From Altererythrobacter sp. TH136 (GTDB taxonomy: Bacteria; Pseudomonadota; Alphaproteobacteria; Sphingomonadales; Sphingomonadaceae): a stretch of DNA of 64,000 bases. The DNA is taken from the NCBI RefSeq assembly GCF_007065885.1, contig NZ_CP041409.1, positions 2,093,501 to 2,157,500 on the forward strand, written 5' to 3'. Both the position numbers and the translations under genes were made by a program. How positions within the stretch are numbered: the stretch's first letter is position 1; every line of letters begins with the position of its first letter. The notes beneath the pieces were generated by a model that saw only the letters and a program-made list of their open reading frames with translations, ran no database searches and was not told the DNA's origin. Below, one piece after another: positions 8,212-17,993 of the stretch.

Positions 8212-10371
8212 ATGAGGCACTTTCCGACCACCGCGACCGGCAGCTTCCTGGCGCTGAGCTGCATTGGCTTCATCGCCAGTGCTCCGGCACTTGCTGAAGA
8301 CGCCGAGCAGATCGTCGTGAACGGACAGGGACAGAGCGAGACGTCCTCGCCAAAGAATACCGCACCGCTTGTCGACACCCCGCGGACGATCAGCGTGATC
8401 TCCGAAGAGACGATCCAGAACACGGCGTCGTTCTCGATCGAGGATGCGCTGCGGACGGTCCCCGGGATCACGCTGGGTGCCGGCGAGGGCGGCGTATCCA
8501 GCGGCGATGTGCCGCTAATCCGCGGCGTCAATTCGACCGGCGACATCTTCGTCGATGGGGTGCGCGATCCCGGCTCGCAGCAGCGGGAGTCGTTCGCGAT
8601 CGAATCCATTGAGGTGTCCAAGGGGCCGAATGGCCCGATGGCGGGCAGGGGAGGCGCGGGCGGCACGATCAACCTCGTTACCAAGCTGGCACGGGCGGGA
8701 TCGTTGTCTACCGCGCAGGTGACGGCTGGGACATCGGATCTGATCCGGGTGACGGGCGACGTCAATCGCCAGCTTGGTGACGAAGTCGCGATCCGGGTGG
8801 CCGGCATGTATCACGACTCCATGGTCGCCGGCCGCGATCGCGTGTTCGATGATCGCTGGGGTATTGCCCCGTCAGTGACATTCGGCCTGAACGGACCGCT
8901 CAGCGCGACGGTCGGGTATTATCATCTCGAGACCGACGGGATGCCCGATTACGGCATTCCGCTGACCTCCCGCCGTCAGTTAAATGCTGACCCGGCCGAC
9001 CCCGATATTCGCCGGCCCGCGGATGTGGACCGTGACAACTTCTACGGTCTCGTCAACCGCGACTTCCAACGCGGCAAGGTCGACGCGGTCACCGGCAAGG
9101 TATCGGCGGAGCTGGCCCCGGGGGTCGTGCTCAGCAGCACCACCCGCTATAGCTGGACCCGCAACAACTACATCGTCACCAACCCCGACGACAGCGCCGG
9201 CAATGTCGTTCGCGGTCTGGTCTGGCGCAACATCAAGTCGCGCAATGCCCGAACCGAAGGCGTCGCCAGCAACTTGAACCTGAGCGCCGAAATTGCCACG
9301 GGTAGTGTAACCCACAGCCTGGCGGCCGGCGTCGAGTATACTGACACCAGACAGTCCAACGTGCCCTATGTGGTCGCAACCGGAAACCGCGCGTGCACGC
9401 CGGCGGACATCGCGGCGTTCAACTGCACCGATCTGTTCGCGCCAAACCCGAGCGATCCGTGGTCAGGCACCATCACGGCCAGTCCCAACGTGAGCTCCGC
9501 CGCGGTCCGGGACACAAGCGCCTATCTGTTCGATACCGTCACCTTGATCCCCGAACTGCTGCTCAGCGGCGGCGTTCGCTGGACGGACTACGCCGCGCGC
9601 GCCTCGGGCTTCACCAGCGGCGTGCCGTTCAGCGCTGCGAGTGGCGGCGATTTCTGGTCGTACCAGCTTGGCGCGATCGCAAAGCCGAGTGCCAACGCCA
9701 GCCTTTACGTATCTTACGGCAATTCCAAGTCTCCCCCGGGCGCGTCGGCCGGCGAGGGTGAGGACGCGTTGAACCTGGTCACCGAGTTACAGCGACCGCA
9801 AGGCACCGAAAGCTGGGAAGCGGGCGCCAAGGCAGAGGTGCTTGGGGGTAACCTGCTGCTGGCTGGTGCTCTGTTCCAGATTGATCGCAGCAACATCCAG
9901 CAGACCGATCCCACCGGCACCGTAACCGAAGTGTTCGCCGCCGCCCGGACCCGCGGCTTCGAATTGAGCGCGAGCGGACGCGCGGGGCCCGTTACCATGC
10001 TGGTCGGCTACACCTATCTCGACGCAAAGCTGCCTGACGACGCGCCCGCGAACGCTGGCAATACCTTGCCGCAAACCCCCAAGCACAATCTGGCGGCGAC
10101 GATCGCCTGGCAAGCGACCCCGCAACTGAGCATCGGCGGCGGTGCTTATGGCGCTTCGCGGCGTTACGCTGATCCGGCGAACCTGATCTCTGCGGGCGGT
10201 TATCTGCGGTTCGATGCGCATGCGCAATTTCAGATCAGCGACCAGTTCTCCGTCCGCGTGAACCTCAACAACGTGACCGACGAGCGCTATTTCGTGAAAC
10301 TGCGCAACCCGCATTTCGCAGTACCGGCGGACGGTCGTCAGGCGCTGGTGACGCTGGTCGCGCGTTACTGA
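8212..10371 (+). CDS. TonB-dependent catecholate-type siderophore receptor (Fiu/PiuA-like)
   Basis: This is a 719 aa outer-membrane transporter for ferric siderophores, powered by TonB. It has a signal peptide ending in APALAED and a TonB box near EQIVVNG. The plug domain (about residues 40-160) contains IEDALRTVPGITLG, RGVNSTGDIFVDGVRDPG and IEVSKGPNGPMAGRGG, the arrangement seen in Fiu-like catecholate receptors. The remainder is a 22-strand barrel ending in the aromatic LVARY. The neighbours PiuC and PepSY and the Fur box support iron uptake. The substrate class is inferred from similarity, not shown. Confidence 0.92.
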   Translation: MRHFPTTATGSFLALSCIGFIASAPALAEDAEQIVVNGQGQSETSSPKNTAPLVDTPRTISVISEETIQNTASFSIEDALRTVPGITLGAGEGGVSSGDVPLIRGVNSTGDIFVDGVRDPGSQQRESFAIESIEVSKGPNGPMAGRGGAGGTINLVTKLARAGSLSTAQVTAGTSDLIRVTGDVNRQLGDEVAIRVAGMYHDSMVAGRDRVFDDRWGIAPSVTFGLNGPLSATVGYYHLETDGMPDYGIPLTSRRQLNADPADPDIRRPADVDRDNFYGLVNRDFQRGKVDAVTGKVSAELAPGVVLSSTTRYSWTRNNYIVTNPDDSAGNVVRGLVWRNIKSRNARTEGVASNLNLSAEIATGSVTHSLAAGVEYTDTRQSNVPYVVATGNRACTPADIAAFNCTDLFAPNPSDPWSGTITASPNVSSAAVRDTSAYLFDTVTLIPELLLSGGVRWTDYAARASGFTSGVPFSAASGGDFWSYQLGAIAKPSANASLYVSYGNSKSPPGASAGEGEDALNLVTELQRPQGTESWEAGAKAEVLGGNLLLAGALFQIDRSNIQQTDPTGTVTEVFAAARTRGFELSASGRAGPVTMLVGYTYLDAKLPDDAPANAGNTLPQTPKHNLAATIAWQATPQLSIGGGAYGASRRYADPANLISAGGYLRFDAHAQFQISDQFSVRVNLNNVTDERYFVKLRNPHFAVPADGRQALVTLVARY

Positions 10372-10401
10372 CCTTGCCATAATGCCCGTTGGAGGAATGC
10401 G

Positions 10402-10746
10402 GTGAAAGCAACCATTTGGCACAACCCGGAGTGCGGCAAATCGCGCGCGACCCTCGCGATCCTGCAGGCGCGTGAGGGGGTGGACCTCGAAGTAGTCGAG
10501 TATCTCAAGAATCCGCCAACACGCGAGAAGCTCGCACAGCTTTACCGCAGCGCCGGCATGGCGCCGCGCGAGGGCGTGCGCACGTTCAAGACCGATGCGG
10601 AGGAGCGCGGACTGCTATCCGCCGACGATGACACCGTGCTGGACGCCATGGTCGCCGAGCCGCGGCTGATCGAACGCCCGCTGGTCGAAACAGACAAGGG
10701 CGTGCGGCTGTGCCGTCCTCCCGAGACGATCGAGGAAATCCTCTAG
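10402..10746 (+). CDS. arsC: ArsC-family arsenate reductase (glutaredoxin-type)
   Basis: The 114 aa protein has the ArsC thioredoxin-like fold with catalytic C11 in NPECGKSR and the later LIERPLV segment that shapes the active site. Family members reduce arsenate with glutathione and glutaredoxin, though chromosomal single-gene copies (YfgD-like) are often of unproven function. The start is GTG, preceded by GGAGGAATGCG. It follows the siderophore receptor after 30 bases and may be read through from it. No arsenic regulator or arsenite pump is adjacent, so arsenic resistance is uncertain. Its stop codon shares a CTAG with the convergent transporter gene. Confidence 0.85.
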   Translation: MKATIWHNPECGKSRATLAILQAREGVDLEVVEYLKNPPTREKLAQLYRSAGMAPREGVRTFKTDAEERGLLSADDDTVLDAMVAEPRLIERPLVETDKGVRLCRPPETIEEIL

Positions 10747-12107
10747 CGGGGTGCTTCGAGCACCTCGTCGTTTGCGAGCGATCTCCACCCGACGACGAAC
10801 ACCACGGCGCACATCGCGCAGATCGCGAAGAAGCCGATCCATGCGTGGTGGCCGTATAGCCACACCCCCAGCGGCGCCGCGATCACATATGCGGCGCCGT
10901 TGACGGAGGCGACGATGCCTCCGATCTGTCCTTGCTCCGCCCGGGTCACCGCTAGCGAGGCGCCTGCCGTGAAACCCGGACGGTAGAGACCAAACCCGAG
11001 CGAGGCGATCGCCATGCCCAGCGCTATCGAATGGAGGTTGGCGGACAACGCGAACACCAGGATGCCGACGATCGACAGCGCCATTCCCCATAAGGTAGAA
11101 CTGCGCGGGCCGAGCTTGAGCATCGGAATCAGGCCCCACTGGGCCAGCAACGTCGCGATCGCGCCGCACATCAGCACCAGCCCGATCGAGCCGGTACCTG
11201 CAGCTGGAGTGTCCCGCAGGCCTAAGCGGTCGAGGATGAAGAAGCCCACGATGCCAAGGAATGCGGCCTGCGCGTGCCCGCCGACTAGGCCCGCCACGAG
11301 CCAGGGCCGCAGCCGGGGATCGCGCCAAGACAGGTTGGGGATGGCCGACTGATCCGCGGTGCCGGCCAGGCTGTCCTCGTCAGCCTCCTGCGGACGGGGA
11401 TTGGAATTGGACCCATAGGGAGCGCCGACCACCTGGCTGCGGGCGGGAAACATCGGGTCGTCATTGGGGAGGGTCACGCGCAAGGCGACCAGCACCACCA
11501 GCGCGAGCAGGGCAAAGGCAAAGAACGGGCCCGGCAGACCGGTGGCCGGAAACACCAGCAGCGGCGCCAGCGCCGGGCCGATGACGGTGCCTAGGCCAAA
11601 GCTCGACGCGATCAGCGCCATCGCCTGCGTCCGCTCCGCACGCGGCGTACGGCTGGCCACATAGGCTTGTACGGCCGGAGGAGCAGCAGAGCCGAACCCG
11701 CCGTAGAGGCTGCGCGCCGCAGCGAACAGCAACAAGGTCCACAGCGCGGGCAGCAGGCCGGACAGCCCGAACCACAGGATGACGCCGCACAAGGCAAAGC
11801 TGGAAATGAAGCCGATCAGGCCGAGCGCCATCATCGCTTTTCGGCCACGCCGATCGGATCGGCGGGCCCATACCGGCGCGCACACGACCCACAACAGGGC
11901 GGACCAGGTATAGGCGAGGCTGATCCACACGTCCGCCACACCCAGTTCGGTGCCGATCGACGGCATCACCGATTGCATCGCCGTGTTGCCCGCGGCGGTC
12001 ACCAGCATGACCATGAACAGCAGCGCCATGCGCTCCCTCGAGATGGGTTTGCGCACCGCGTCGGCTTCGGCAGCCGCGGCGTGGAGGTCAGGGTCGCGCT
12101 CGCTCAT
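10743..12107 (-). CDS. MFS transporter (TetA/drug-efflux-like)
   Basis: The protein (454 aa from the chosen ATG) has 12 predicted membrane helices, with a long cytoplasmic loop after helix 6 (around PMFPARSQVV to LSWRDPRLRP). The loop between helices 2 and 3 contains RRSDRRGRKAMM, the classic motif A of drug/H+ antiporters. A tetracycline-resistance-like efflux role is possible, but the substrate cannot be read from sequence. I chose the ATG of MSERDPDLHA because the in-frame extension upstream is rich in Arg/Ala and would run into the divergent gene. It ends in a four-base overlap with arsC. Confidence 0.85.
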   Translation of the reverse strand: MSERDPDLHAAAAEADAVRKPISRERMALLFMVMLVTAAGNTAMQSVMPSIGTELGVADVWISLAYTWSALLWVVCAPVWARRSDRRGRKAMMALGLIGFISSFALCGVILWFGLSGLLPALWTLLLFAAARSLYGGFGSAAPPAVQAYVASRTPRAERTQAMALIASSFGLGTVIGPALAPLLVFPATGLPGPFFAFALLALVVLVALRVTLPNDDPMFPARSQVVGAPYGSNSNPRPQEADEDSLAGTADQSAIPNLSWRDPRLRPWLVAGLVGGHAQAAFLGIVGFFILDRLGLRDTPAAGTGSIGLVLMCGAIATLLAQWGLIPMLKLGPRSSTLWGMALSIVGILVFALSANLHSIALGMAIASLGFGLYRPGFTAGASLAVTRAEQGQIGGIVASVNGAAYVIAAPLGVWLYGHHAWIGFFAICAMCAVVFVVGWRSLANDEVLEAPR

Positions 12108-12142
12108 CTTAGCGGGGCTAGCGTTCGTCCGCAGCGCTTGCA

Positions 12143-12844
12143 ATGCGCCTGCTAAACTGTCAGTGGCGCGCGCTTGAATTCGGCCCCCCGGTGGGGCGTA
12201 GACAGGGCGCGCAAGCTTTGACCCCTCCCAATGAGTTGGCAATTCGCCGCCAAGAAAGCTTCGGCCAGCGCGCGACGCGTTTCTTCGGCCAGTGGGGCGT
12301 GTTCTTTCGGGGGTTCGTCGAACATCCCAAGATGGTCGGCTCGATCATCCCGTCATCAGGCTTCACGATCGCCAAGATGCTGGCCCCGGTCAAATGGGAC
12401 GAGTGCCAGGTGTTCGTCGAGTACGGGCCCGGTGTCGGCACCTTCTGCCGACCGGTGCTCGAACGGATGCGGCGCGACGGCACCCTGATCGTGATCGATA
12501 CCAACCCGCTGTACATCGACTATTTGAAGCGGACGATCACCGACGGACGCTTCAAGGCGGTGCTGGGCAGCGCATCGGACGTGGAGGAAATCGTGCGCGC
12601 GCACGGGTTCGATCACGCCGACTATGTGCTTTCGGGTCTGCCGTTTTCGACCCTGCCGGATGGCATTGGCCCGGCGATCGCGGCGGCGACGCACCGCATC
12701 CTGCGTCCGGGCGGCGCCTTTCTGGTCTACCAGTTCAGCGCCGCCGCGCGCGATTTCATGGCGAAGCATTTTCGCCATATCGACAGCGGGTTCGAACCCT
12801 TGAACGTTCTTCCCTGTCGCCTGTTCTGGGGCTGGAAGGACTGA
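12143..12844 (+). CDS. SAM-dependent phospholipid N-methyltransferase-like protein
   Basis: The protein has a class I methyltransferase fold: VFVEYGPGVGTFCRPVLERM is the SAM-binding loop, with an acidic residue in LIVIDTNPLYIDYL. DYVLSGLPFSTLPDG matches the family's post-loop motif, and the C-terminus LNVLPCRLFWGWKD is typical of PmtA/KsgA-like phospholipid methyltransferases. The lead FVEHPKMVGSIIPSS is also characteristic. The role may be phosphatidylethanolamine methylation, but no lipid gene is nearby. The start is uncertain: the first in-frame ATG gives an unusual 30-residue lead, so a later GTG or TTG nearer position 12190-12235 may be real. Confidence 0.8.
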   Translation: MRLLNCQWRALEFGPPVGRRQGAQALTPPNELAIRRQESFGQRATRFFGQWGVFFRGFVEHPKMVGSIIPSSGFTIAKMLAPVKWDECQVFVEYGPGVGTFCRPVLERMRRDGTLIVIDTNPLYIDYLKRTITDGRFKAVLGSASDVEEIVRAHGFDHADYVLSGLPFSTLPDGIGPAIAAATHRILRPGGAFLVYQFSAAARDFMAKHFRHIDSGFEPLNVLPCRLFWGWKD

Positions 12845-12848
12845 CCAT

Positions 12849-13676
12849 TCAGTCGAAGGTTTCGTGCACCGCTTCGCCGGACGTGCCGGCGAGCTGGCGA
12901 TAGATCGCGGCGATCACGCCCAGGAAGATGACGTAGAACACGGCGTTGACCAGGCCGGATACGAGCGCCTGTCCGATCACCGCGGCCTCTGCGCCAGCGA
13001 GCGCAAACAGCAGGCCCAATATCATGCTGAACACGCCGCCGACGATCATCACGGCGACGAACAGCAGGAAGATGAACAGGAATATCCTGAGCGAATTACC
13101 CTTGGTCAGTTGCCAGGAACGACTGAGGGCGCTGATCGGATTGGCCTGCCGCTCGATCGCGATGACCGCCGGGGTCAGGAGGAATTTGACGAACAGGTAA
13201 ACGAACGCGATCACCGCGGCGATGCCAAGCACGACGCCGGCGGCGGCGGAAGCGCCCGCACCGACCGCAATCGGCACCAGCAACAGCAATCCGAACACCA
13301 CGCCCATCAGCAATTGCGCGCCGAAGTAGGGGAGGAACAGCCGCGCCCCGCTCGCCAGCGCGGCACCGACCGTAGGCCGGCTGCGGTCGGTCAGCAGGGT
13401 CAGCAGACCCAGCATGCCGACCCCCTGGATCACCATGAACAACAGAATGACCCACCAGACATCGCCGTAGAAGGTCATCATCGCCGCGCCCATCGCTTCG
13501 GGATCCGGGTTGGATGCCTGCGCGGCCTCCAGCGCGTTCATCTGGTTCATGAACAGCAGCATGAACGCAAGGTAGGGCAGAAAGAAAAACACCCCCGCGA
13601 CGATCGTGATCACCTGCCGGTTGGCCGAGATCAGGCGCAACGCCTCGTTCCACGCGGCGCTCATGTCGAATTTCAT
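12849..13676 (-). CDS. glycerophosphodiesterase-membrane-domain-like integral membrane protein
   Basis: The 275 aa protein is almost entirely hydrophobic, with about six helices, including [20 protein letters not shown] and long Val/Ile/Phe runs. The central [20 protein letters not shown] is typical of the membrane domain found in some glycerophosphoryl diester phosphodiesterases and in many stand-alone alphaproteobacterial proteins. No catalytic domain is attached, so function is unknown. The chosen ATG ([13 protein letters not shown]) has an AGGAGA ribosome site nine bases upstream; a longer reading would overlap divergent lipB. It is convergent with the methyltransferase. Confidence 0.75.
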   Translation of the reverse strand: MKFDMSAAWNEALRLISANRQVITIVAGVFFFLPYLAFMLLFMNQMNALEAAQASNPDPEAMGAAMMTFYGDVWWVILLFMVIQGVGMLGLLTLLTDRSRPTVGAALASGARLFLPYFGAQLLMGVVFGLLLLVPIAVGAGASAAAGVVLGIAAVIAFVYLFVKFLLTPAVIAIERQANPISALSRSWQLTKGNSLRIFLFIFLLFVAVMIVGGVFSMILGLLFALAGAEAAVIGQALVSGLVNAVFYVIFLGVIAAIYRQLAGTSGEAVHETFD

Positions 13677-13740
13677 CGGGCTATCTCTCCTGCGCGCCGT
13701 TGAAGGTCTTGATAACCGGCGCGCACCGCCCCACGCAACG

Positions 13741-14409
13741 ATGATGTCCACAGGACTCGCAGCTGATATCGAATGGCGCACATCGGCCGCGCGCGTACCC
13801 TATCGCGATGCGCTGGCGGAGATGGATGAACGCAACCGTGCGATTGCCGCTGGAGGCGCGCGCGAGTTGGTGTGGTTGCTCGAGCATCCGCCGGTCTACA
13901 CCGCGGGGACGAGCGCCGCTGGCGACGAACTGCTCGATCCCCGGTTCGAGGTGGTCGAGGCGGGCCGCGGAGGGCGCTACACCTATCACGGGCCGGGTCA
14001 GCGGGTCGGCTATGTCCTGCTCGATCTTGGCCAGCGCGGACGGGACGTGCGGGCGTACGTCCACGCGCTGGAGGGCTGGGTTATCGACGCCCTCCGCGAT
14101 GTCGGGCTTGAGACCTGGCGCGCTCCGGGCCGGGTCGGCATCTGGACCCGCGACGTTGACGGCTCCGAAGCGAAGATCGGGGCGATCGGGGTGCGCGTGC
14201 GGCGATGGGTCACCATGCACGGTTTCTCGGTCAACCTGGCGCCTGACCTTGCCCACTTCGGCGGGATCGTCCCTTGCGGGATCGCCGAATTCGGCGTCAC
14301 GAGCTTGGCGAGGCTCGGCATCGATCTTGCGCCCGAGGCCTTCGATGCGGCATTGCTCGCCCGCGCCGGCGATTTCCTTGCCGCGCTGAAGCCGTGCGAG
14401 AACCGTTGA
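13741..14409 (+). CDS. lipB: octanoyltransferase LipB
   Basis: LipB moves octanoyl groups from acyl carrier protein to lipoyl domains, the first step of lipoate synthesis. The signature [13 protein letters not shown] binds the acyl chain. The catalytic lysine lies in [18 protein letters not shown] and the catalytic cysteine in GGIVPCGI. The length of 222 aa is normal. Two consecutive ATG codons (13741 and 13744) can start it; longer readings would overlap the divergent membrane protein. No lipA is in the window. Its stop overlaps the ATG of the next lipoprotein gene by one base (TGATG). Confidence 0.95.
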   Translation: MMSTGLAADIEWRTSAARVPYRDALAEMDERNRAIAAGGARELVWLLEHPPVYTAGTSAAGDELLDPRFEVVEAGRGGRYTYHGPGQRVGYVLLDLGQRGRDVRAYVHALEGWVIDALRDVGLETWRAPGRVGIWTRDVDGSEAKIGAIGVRVRRWVTMHGFSVNLAPDLAHFGGIVPCGIAEFGVTSLARLGIDLAPEAFDAALLARAGDFLAALKPCENR

Positions 14410-14729
14410 TGTTGCCGAGCCGCCTGTCCCTTTCCCTGCTGGCACTCACGATGCTTTCCGCTTGCGGCGATCAAAAGAGTGACGAGCCCGAACGCAAGAC
14501 CGCCGCGGGCGAAGTGCTCGGCGGGTCGATCAGCGACTCCATGTTGCCGCTCGACACGGTGCGGTCGCAAAGCCCGCCCCTGCGCGAGAGCGCTGCGGAC
14601 GACAGCGGGGCTGGTCCATCCGAAGCGGCGGACGACGACGACGACGAGGAGGAGAAAGCCCCCGCCCCGTCATCATCGCCGTCTACGTCGGAAACCGCTC
14701 CAGCCGCAGCGCCGGCCGAAGCGGACTGA
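14409..14729 (+). CDS. small acidic lipoprotein of unknown function
   Basis: The 106 aa product has a signal peptide of about 18 residues ending in the lipobox LSAC, so it is a lipoprotein with Cys19 as the lipidated residue. The mature part is low-complexity: EAADDDDDEEEKAPAP, followed by a Ser/Pro/Ala tail. No domain is recognisable. It is translationally coupled to lipB through a TGATG overlap. Similar short acidic lipoproteins are common in sphingomonads, and none that I know has an assigned role. Confidence 0.7.
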   Translation: MLPSRLSLSLLALTMLSACGDQKSDEPERKTAAGEVLGGSISDSMLPLDTVRSQSPPLRESAADDSGAGPSEAADDDDDEEEKAPAPSSSPSTSETAPAAAPAEAD

Positions 14730-14732
14730 GTC

Positions 14733-15845
14733 TCAGTCGGCGACCGCCGCCGGTTGCTGTTCCATCGCCGGGTAGTCGATGTAGCCAGCCGGGCCAGGTA
14801 GGTACCAGCTAGCGGGCACGTTGACATTCGGCGCCCATTCCGCGCCCGCGCGGATGCGTTCGGCCAGGTCGGGGTTGGAGATGTAGGGCCGGCCAAAGGC
14901 GATCGCGTCAGCGCGGCCGCTCTTCACGTCCGCTTCTGCGCTCTCGGCCGTATAGTCGCTGTTGAGCACCAGCGGCCCGGAATAGATCGCGCGGATCACG
15001 CCATCCTGCTGCGGCACGTCGGTCTGGCCAAAGGTGCCCTCTGGCCCCGGCTGACGCAGTTCCACGAAGCCGAGCTTCAGGTCCTGGCAGACCTGCGCCG
15101 CCGCGCCGAAGGTGGTTGCCGGATCACTGTCGTCGCACCCCTGCGTCTCTCCGTTTGGTGACAGTCGCACGCTGACCCGATCAGCGCCCCAGACATCGAC
15201 CAGCGCTGAGAGCACTTCGCGCAGGAAGCGGGTGCGGTTTTCGGCGCTCCCGCCGTATTCGTCGGTCCGCAGGTTGGTTGCATCGCGCAGGAATTGATCC
15301 ACCAGATAGCCGTTCGCGCCGTGGAGTTGGACGCCATCGAATCCGGCGGCCTTCGCGTTCTCCCCCGCCTTGCGATAGTCGGCAACGACGCGGGCGATCT
15401 CGTCCTTGGTCAACTCACGCGCGGGCTGGTAGTCCTGCCGGCCGGTGGGCGTGTGGGCGTGGCCCGGCGCGCACGTCGCGCTGGCGGAGACCGGCGGGTT
15501 GCCGCCGAGGAAATCCGGGTGCACCAGTCGGCCCATATGCCACAGCTGAAGCACGATCTTGCCCCCGGCATCGTGGACTGCCTGGGTGATCGGCTGCCAG
15601 CCGGCGACCTGTTCGTCGCTCCAGATGCCCGGAGCGGCGGGCCAGCCCGACCCTTCGACGCTGATGCCGGTCGCTTCGCTGATGATCAGGCCGGCGCCGG
15701 CGCGCTGGCGATAGTATTCCAGCATCATGTCGTTGGGCACCGAGCCCGGCTGGCTGGATCGACCGCGGGTGAGCGGCGCCATCAATATCCGGTTGCTGGC
15801 GCGGATTGCTCCCAGATCGATCGGCTGGAACAGGGCTTCGTGCAT
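14733..15845 (-). CDS. old yellow enzyme family NADH:flavin oxidoreductase (NemA-like alkene reductase)
   Basis: This FMN-dependent TIM-barrel enzyme (370 aa) reduces activated C=C bonds and nitro or N-ethylmaleimide-type electrophiles. Family marks are LMAPLTRGRS near the start, QLWHMGRLVHPDF, FDGVQLHGANGYLVDQFL with RTDEYGGSAENRTRF, and AFGRPYISNPDL at the FMN phosphate site. The chosen ATG follows AAAAGGATCGCC; the longer reading frame upstream is antisense to the divergent transporter. It probably handles electrophile stress. The natural substrate is unknown. Confidence 0.9.
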   Translation of the reverse strand: MHEALFQPIDLGAIRASNRILMAPLTRGRSSQPGSVPNDMMLEYYRQRAGAGLIISEATGISVEGSGWPAAPGIWSDEQVAGWQPITQAVHDAGGKIVLQLWHMGRLVHPDFLGGNPPVSASATCAPGHAHTPTGRQDYQPARELTKDEIARVVADYRKAGENAKAAGFDGVQLHGANGYLVDQFLRDATNLRTDEYGGSAENRTRFLREVLSALVDVWGADRVSVRLSPNGETQGCDDSDPATTFGAAAQVCQDLKLGFVELRQPGPEGTFGQTDVPQQDGVIRAIYSGPLVLNSDYTAESAEADVKSGRADAIAFGRPYISNPDLAERIRAGAEWAPNVNVPASWYLPGPAGYIDYPAMEQQPAAVAD

Positions 15846-15898
15846 CGATGGCGATCCTTTTCGCTGGTTTCGTTTCGCAACCGAGCTAGGGGGCGCGC

Positions 15899-16816
15899 GT
15901 GAGCAGCGCAACCGACCCGGCAGACAAGAAAGAGTATCGTGCCGGCGCGTGGCACTTGGCCGCGCTGATCGGCGGCAATGCCGCGCTGGCGCTTGGGCCA
16001 TGGCTGGTCCGCCTCACCGACACCGGGCCGGTGGCGGCGGGGTTCTGGCGGATGCTGTTGCCGTTGCCGCTGTTCGCCTGGCTCGCGTGGCGGGAGCGGG
16101 CGACGTGGACCGCCAGCGCCCGCACCGTGTGGCTGCTGCTGGCGGCGGGCGCATTCTTCGCGGCCGATCTGGCCAGCTGGCATATCGGGATCGAGCAGAC
16201 CCGGTTGGGCAACGCGACGCTGTTCGGCAACGCGGGCAGCCTGCTGCTGGTGATCTGGGGCGTGATCGCGCTGCGGCGGGCGCCGAGCCGGCCGGAGATA
16301 CTGGCGCTGGCCGCGGCGTTTGGCGGGGCGGCCATTCTGCTGGGCCGCAGCCTGGAAATCTCGACGACTTCGCTTATCGGCGATCTCCTGTGCCTGCTCG
16401 CGGGCGTGTTCTACGTGTTCTACCTGGTCCCGGCGCAGCGCGCGCGAGAGACGCTGGGGCAGTGGAGCGTGCTGGCGCTGGTGTGCGCCGCTGCCGCGCC
16501 GCCGCTGCTTCTGATCGCACTGGTCCGGGGGGAGCCGGTGCTGCCCGGCGGGGCGGGGTGGCTTCCGGTCGTCGCGCTGGCGATCAGCAGCCAGATCGTG
16601 GGACAGGGGCTGCTGGTCTTCGCCCTCAAGCATTTCTCCCCGCTGATCATCGGGATGGCCTTGCTGACCCAACCGGCGCTGGCTGCGGTTGTCGGCTGGC
16701 TGGCGTTCGGCGAAACGCTCGGCGCGCTTGACCTTGCGGGCATGGCACTGGTCAGCGCGGCGTTGGTCCTCGCCCGCGCCAAGGCCCCCGGCGGAGCCCC
16801 TCGCGCCCGGGCCTAG
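15899..16816 (+). CDS. EamA/DMT-superfamily transporter
   Basis: The 305 aa protein has ten predicted membrane helices in two EamA repeats. The first repeat contains DTGPVAAGFWRMLL and the second ends in LTQPALAAVVGWLAFGE, a typical EamA close. Family members export amino acids, metabolites or nucleotide sugars; the substrate here is not deducible. The start is GTG (VSSATDPADKKEY). It is divergent from the old yellow enzyme gene and convergent with nadA, sharing a CTAG at the stops. Confidence 0.88.
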   Translation: MSSATDPADKKEYRAGAWHLAALIGGNAALALGPWLVRLTDTGPVAAGFWRMLLPLPLFAWLAWRERATWTASARTVWLLLAAGAFFAADLASWHIGIEQTRLGNATLFGNAGSLLLVIWGVIALRRAPSRPEILALAAAFGGAAILLGRSLEISTTSLIGDLLCLLAGVFYVFYLVPAQRARETLGQWSVLALVCAAAAPPLLLIALVRGEPVLPGGAGWLPVVALAISSQIVGQGLLVFALKHFSPLIIGMALLTQPALAAVVGWLAFGETLGALDLAGMALVSAALVLARAKAPGGAPRARA

Positions 16817-17802
16817 CGCGCGCCGAGGTCGCCCAGACCGATCGTGCCGCTCGCCATTTCAAGCATCCGGTCGAGGCTGCGCTTCGCATCCAACCGCAAG
16901 CCTTCCTCGATCTCGATCCGCGGCTCCAGATCACGCAGCGCGGCGTAGAGCTTCTCCATCGTGTTCAGGGCCATGTACGGGCAGATGTTGCAGCTGCAGT
17001 TGCCGTCCGCGCCCGGAGCGCCGATGAAGTTCTTTTCCGGCAGCGCTAGCTCCATCTGGTGGATGATGTGCGGCTCGGTCGCGACGATCAGCGTGTCGCC
17101 GGGAAACGTCTTGGCGAATTGCAGGATGCCGCTGGTCGAGCCGACGTAATCCGCGTGCTCCACGATCGTTGGCGGGCATTCGGGGTGCGCGGCGACCGGC
17201 GCGCCGGGGTGCTGCGCCTTGAGCTTCAACAGCTCGGTCTCGCTGAACGCTTCGTGCACGATGCACACGCCCGGCCACAGCAGCATCTCGCGCCCGAACT
17301 TGCGCGACAGGTAGCCGCCCAGATGCCGGTCGGGCCCGAAGATGATCTTCTGTTCGGGCGGGATCTGGCTAATAATGGTTTCCGCCGACGAGCTGGTGAC
17401 GATTACGTCCGACAGCGCCTTCACCTCGATCGACGAGTTGATGTAAGTCAGCGCGATGTGGTCGGGGTGCGCCTCGCGGAACGCCTTGAACTTCTCGGGC
17501 GGGCACGAATCTTCCAGGCTGCACCCTGCATCCATGTCGGGCAGGACGACGATCTTTTGCGGGGACAGGATCTTAGCCGTGTCGGCCATGAACTTGACCC
17601 CGCAGAACGCGATCACGTCAGCGTCGGTCTCCGCCGCCTTGCGCGACAATTCAAGCGAATCCCCGACGAAGTCGGCGATGTCCTGGATCGCGGGCGTCTG
17701 ATAATAATGCGCCAGGATCACCGCGTTGCGTTCCTTGCGCAGACGGTCGATCTCGTTGAGCAGGTCGTCGCCGGCGAGCGGGATGCGGGTCTGGTCGGTC
17801 AT
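16813..17802 (-). CDS. nadA: quinolinate synthase NadA
   Basis: NadA condenses iminoaspartate with dihydroxyacetone phosphate to quinolinate in de novo NAD synthesis, using a [4Fe-4S] cluster. Cluster-ligand regions are visible: C67 in FCGVKFMADTAKIL, HPECPPTI in the middle, and GNCSCNICPYMALN near the end. YQTPAIQDIADFVGDSL and YINSSIEVKA are other family signatures. The length of 329 aa is normal. The chosen ATG (MTDQTRIPLAG) fits homologues; the long upstream reading is spurious. nadB and nadC are not beside it, which is unusual because they often form an operon. Confidence 0.95.
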   Translation of the reverse strand: MTDQTRIPLAGDDLLNEIDRLRKERNAVILAHYYQTPAIQDIADFVGDSLELSRKAAETDADVIAFCGVKFMADTAKILSPQKIVVLPDMDAGCSLEDSCPPEKFKAFREAHPDHIALTYINSSIEVKALSDVIVTSSSAETIISQIPPEQKIIFGPDRHLGGYLSRKFGREMLLWPGVCIVHEAFSETELLKLKAQHPGAPVAAHPECPPTIVEHADYVGSTSGILQFAKTFPGDTLIVATEPHIIHQMELALPEKNFIGAPGADGNCSCNICPYMALNTMEKLYAALRDLEPRIEIEEGLRLDAKRSLDRMLEMASGTIGLGDLGAR

Positions 17803-17993
17803 CGGAATCCTTGACGCTGGGGCGCGAAATGGATGCGCCGCGAGCGCGAGATAGGGGGCGGCGCGCCGCGCGGCAATGGCAGGGGTGAGCGCGGCGGAGG
17901 CGGTGGTAGACTTTCTGACCGTCGGCAGCGCGCTCGATGCTGAGGCAGCTTCGCTGATGCAGGAAGGGTCAGTTCGGCCCGGCTCCCGGCTTG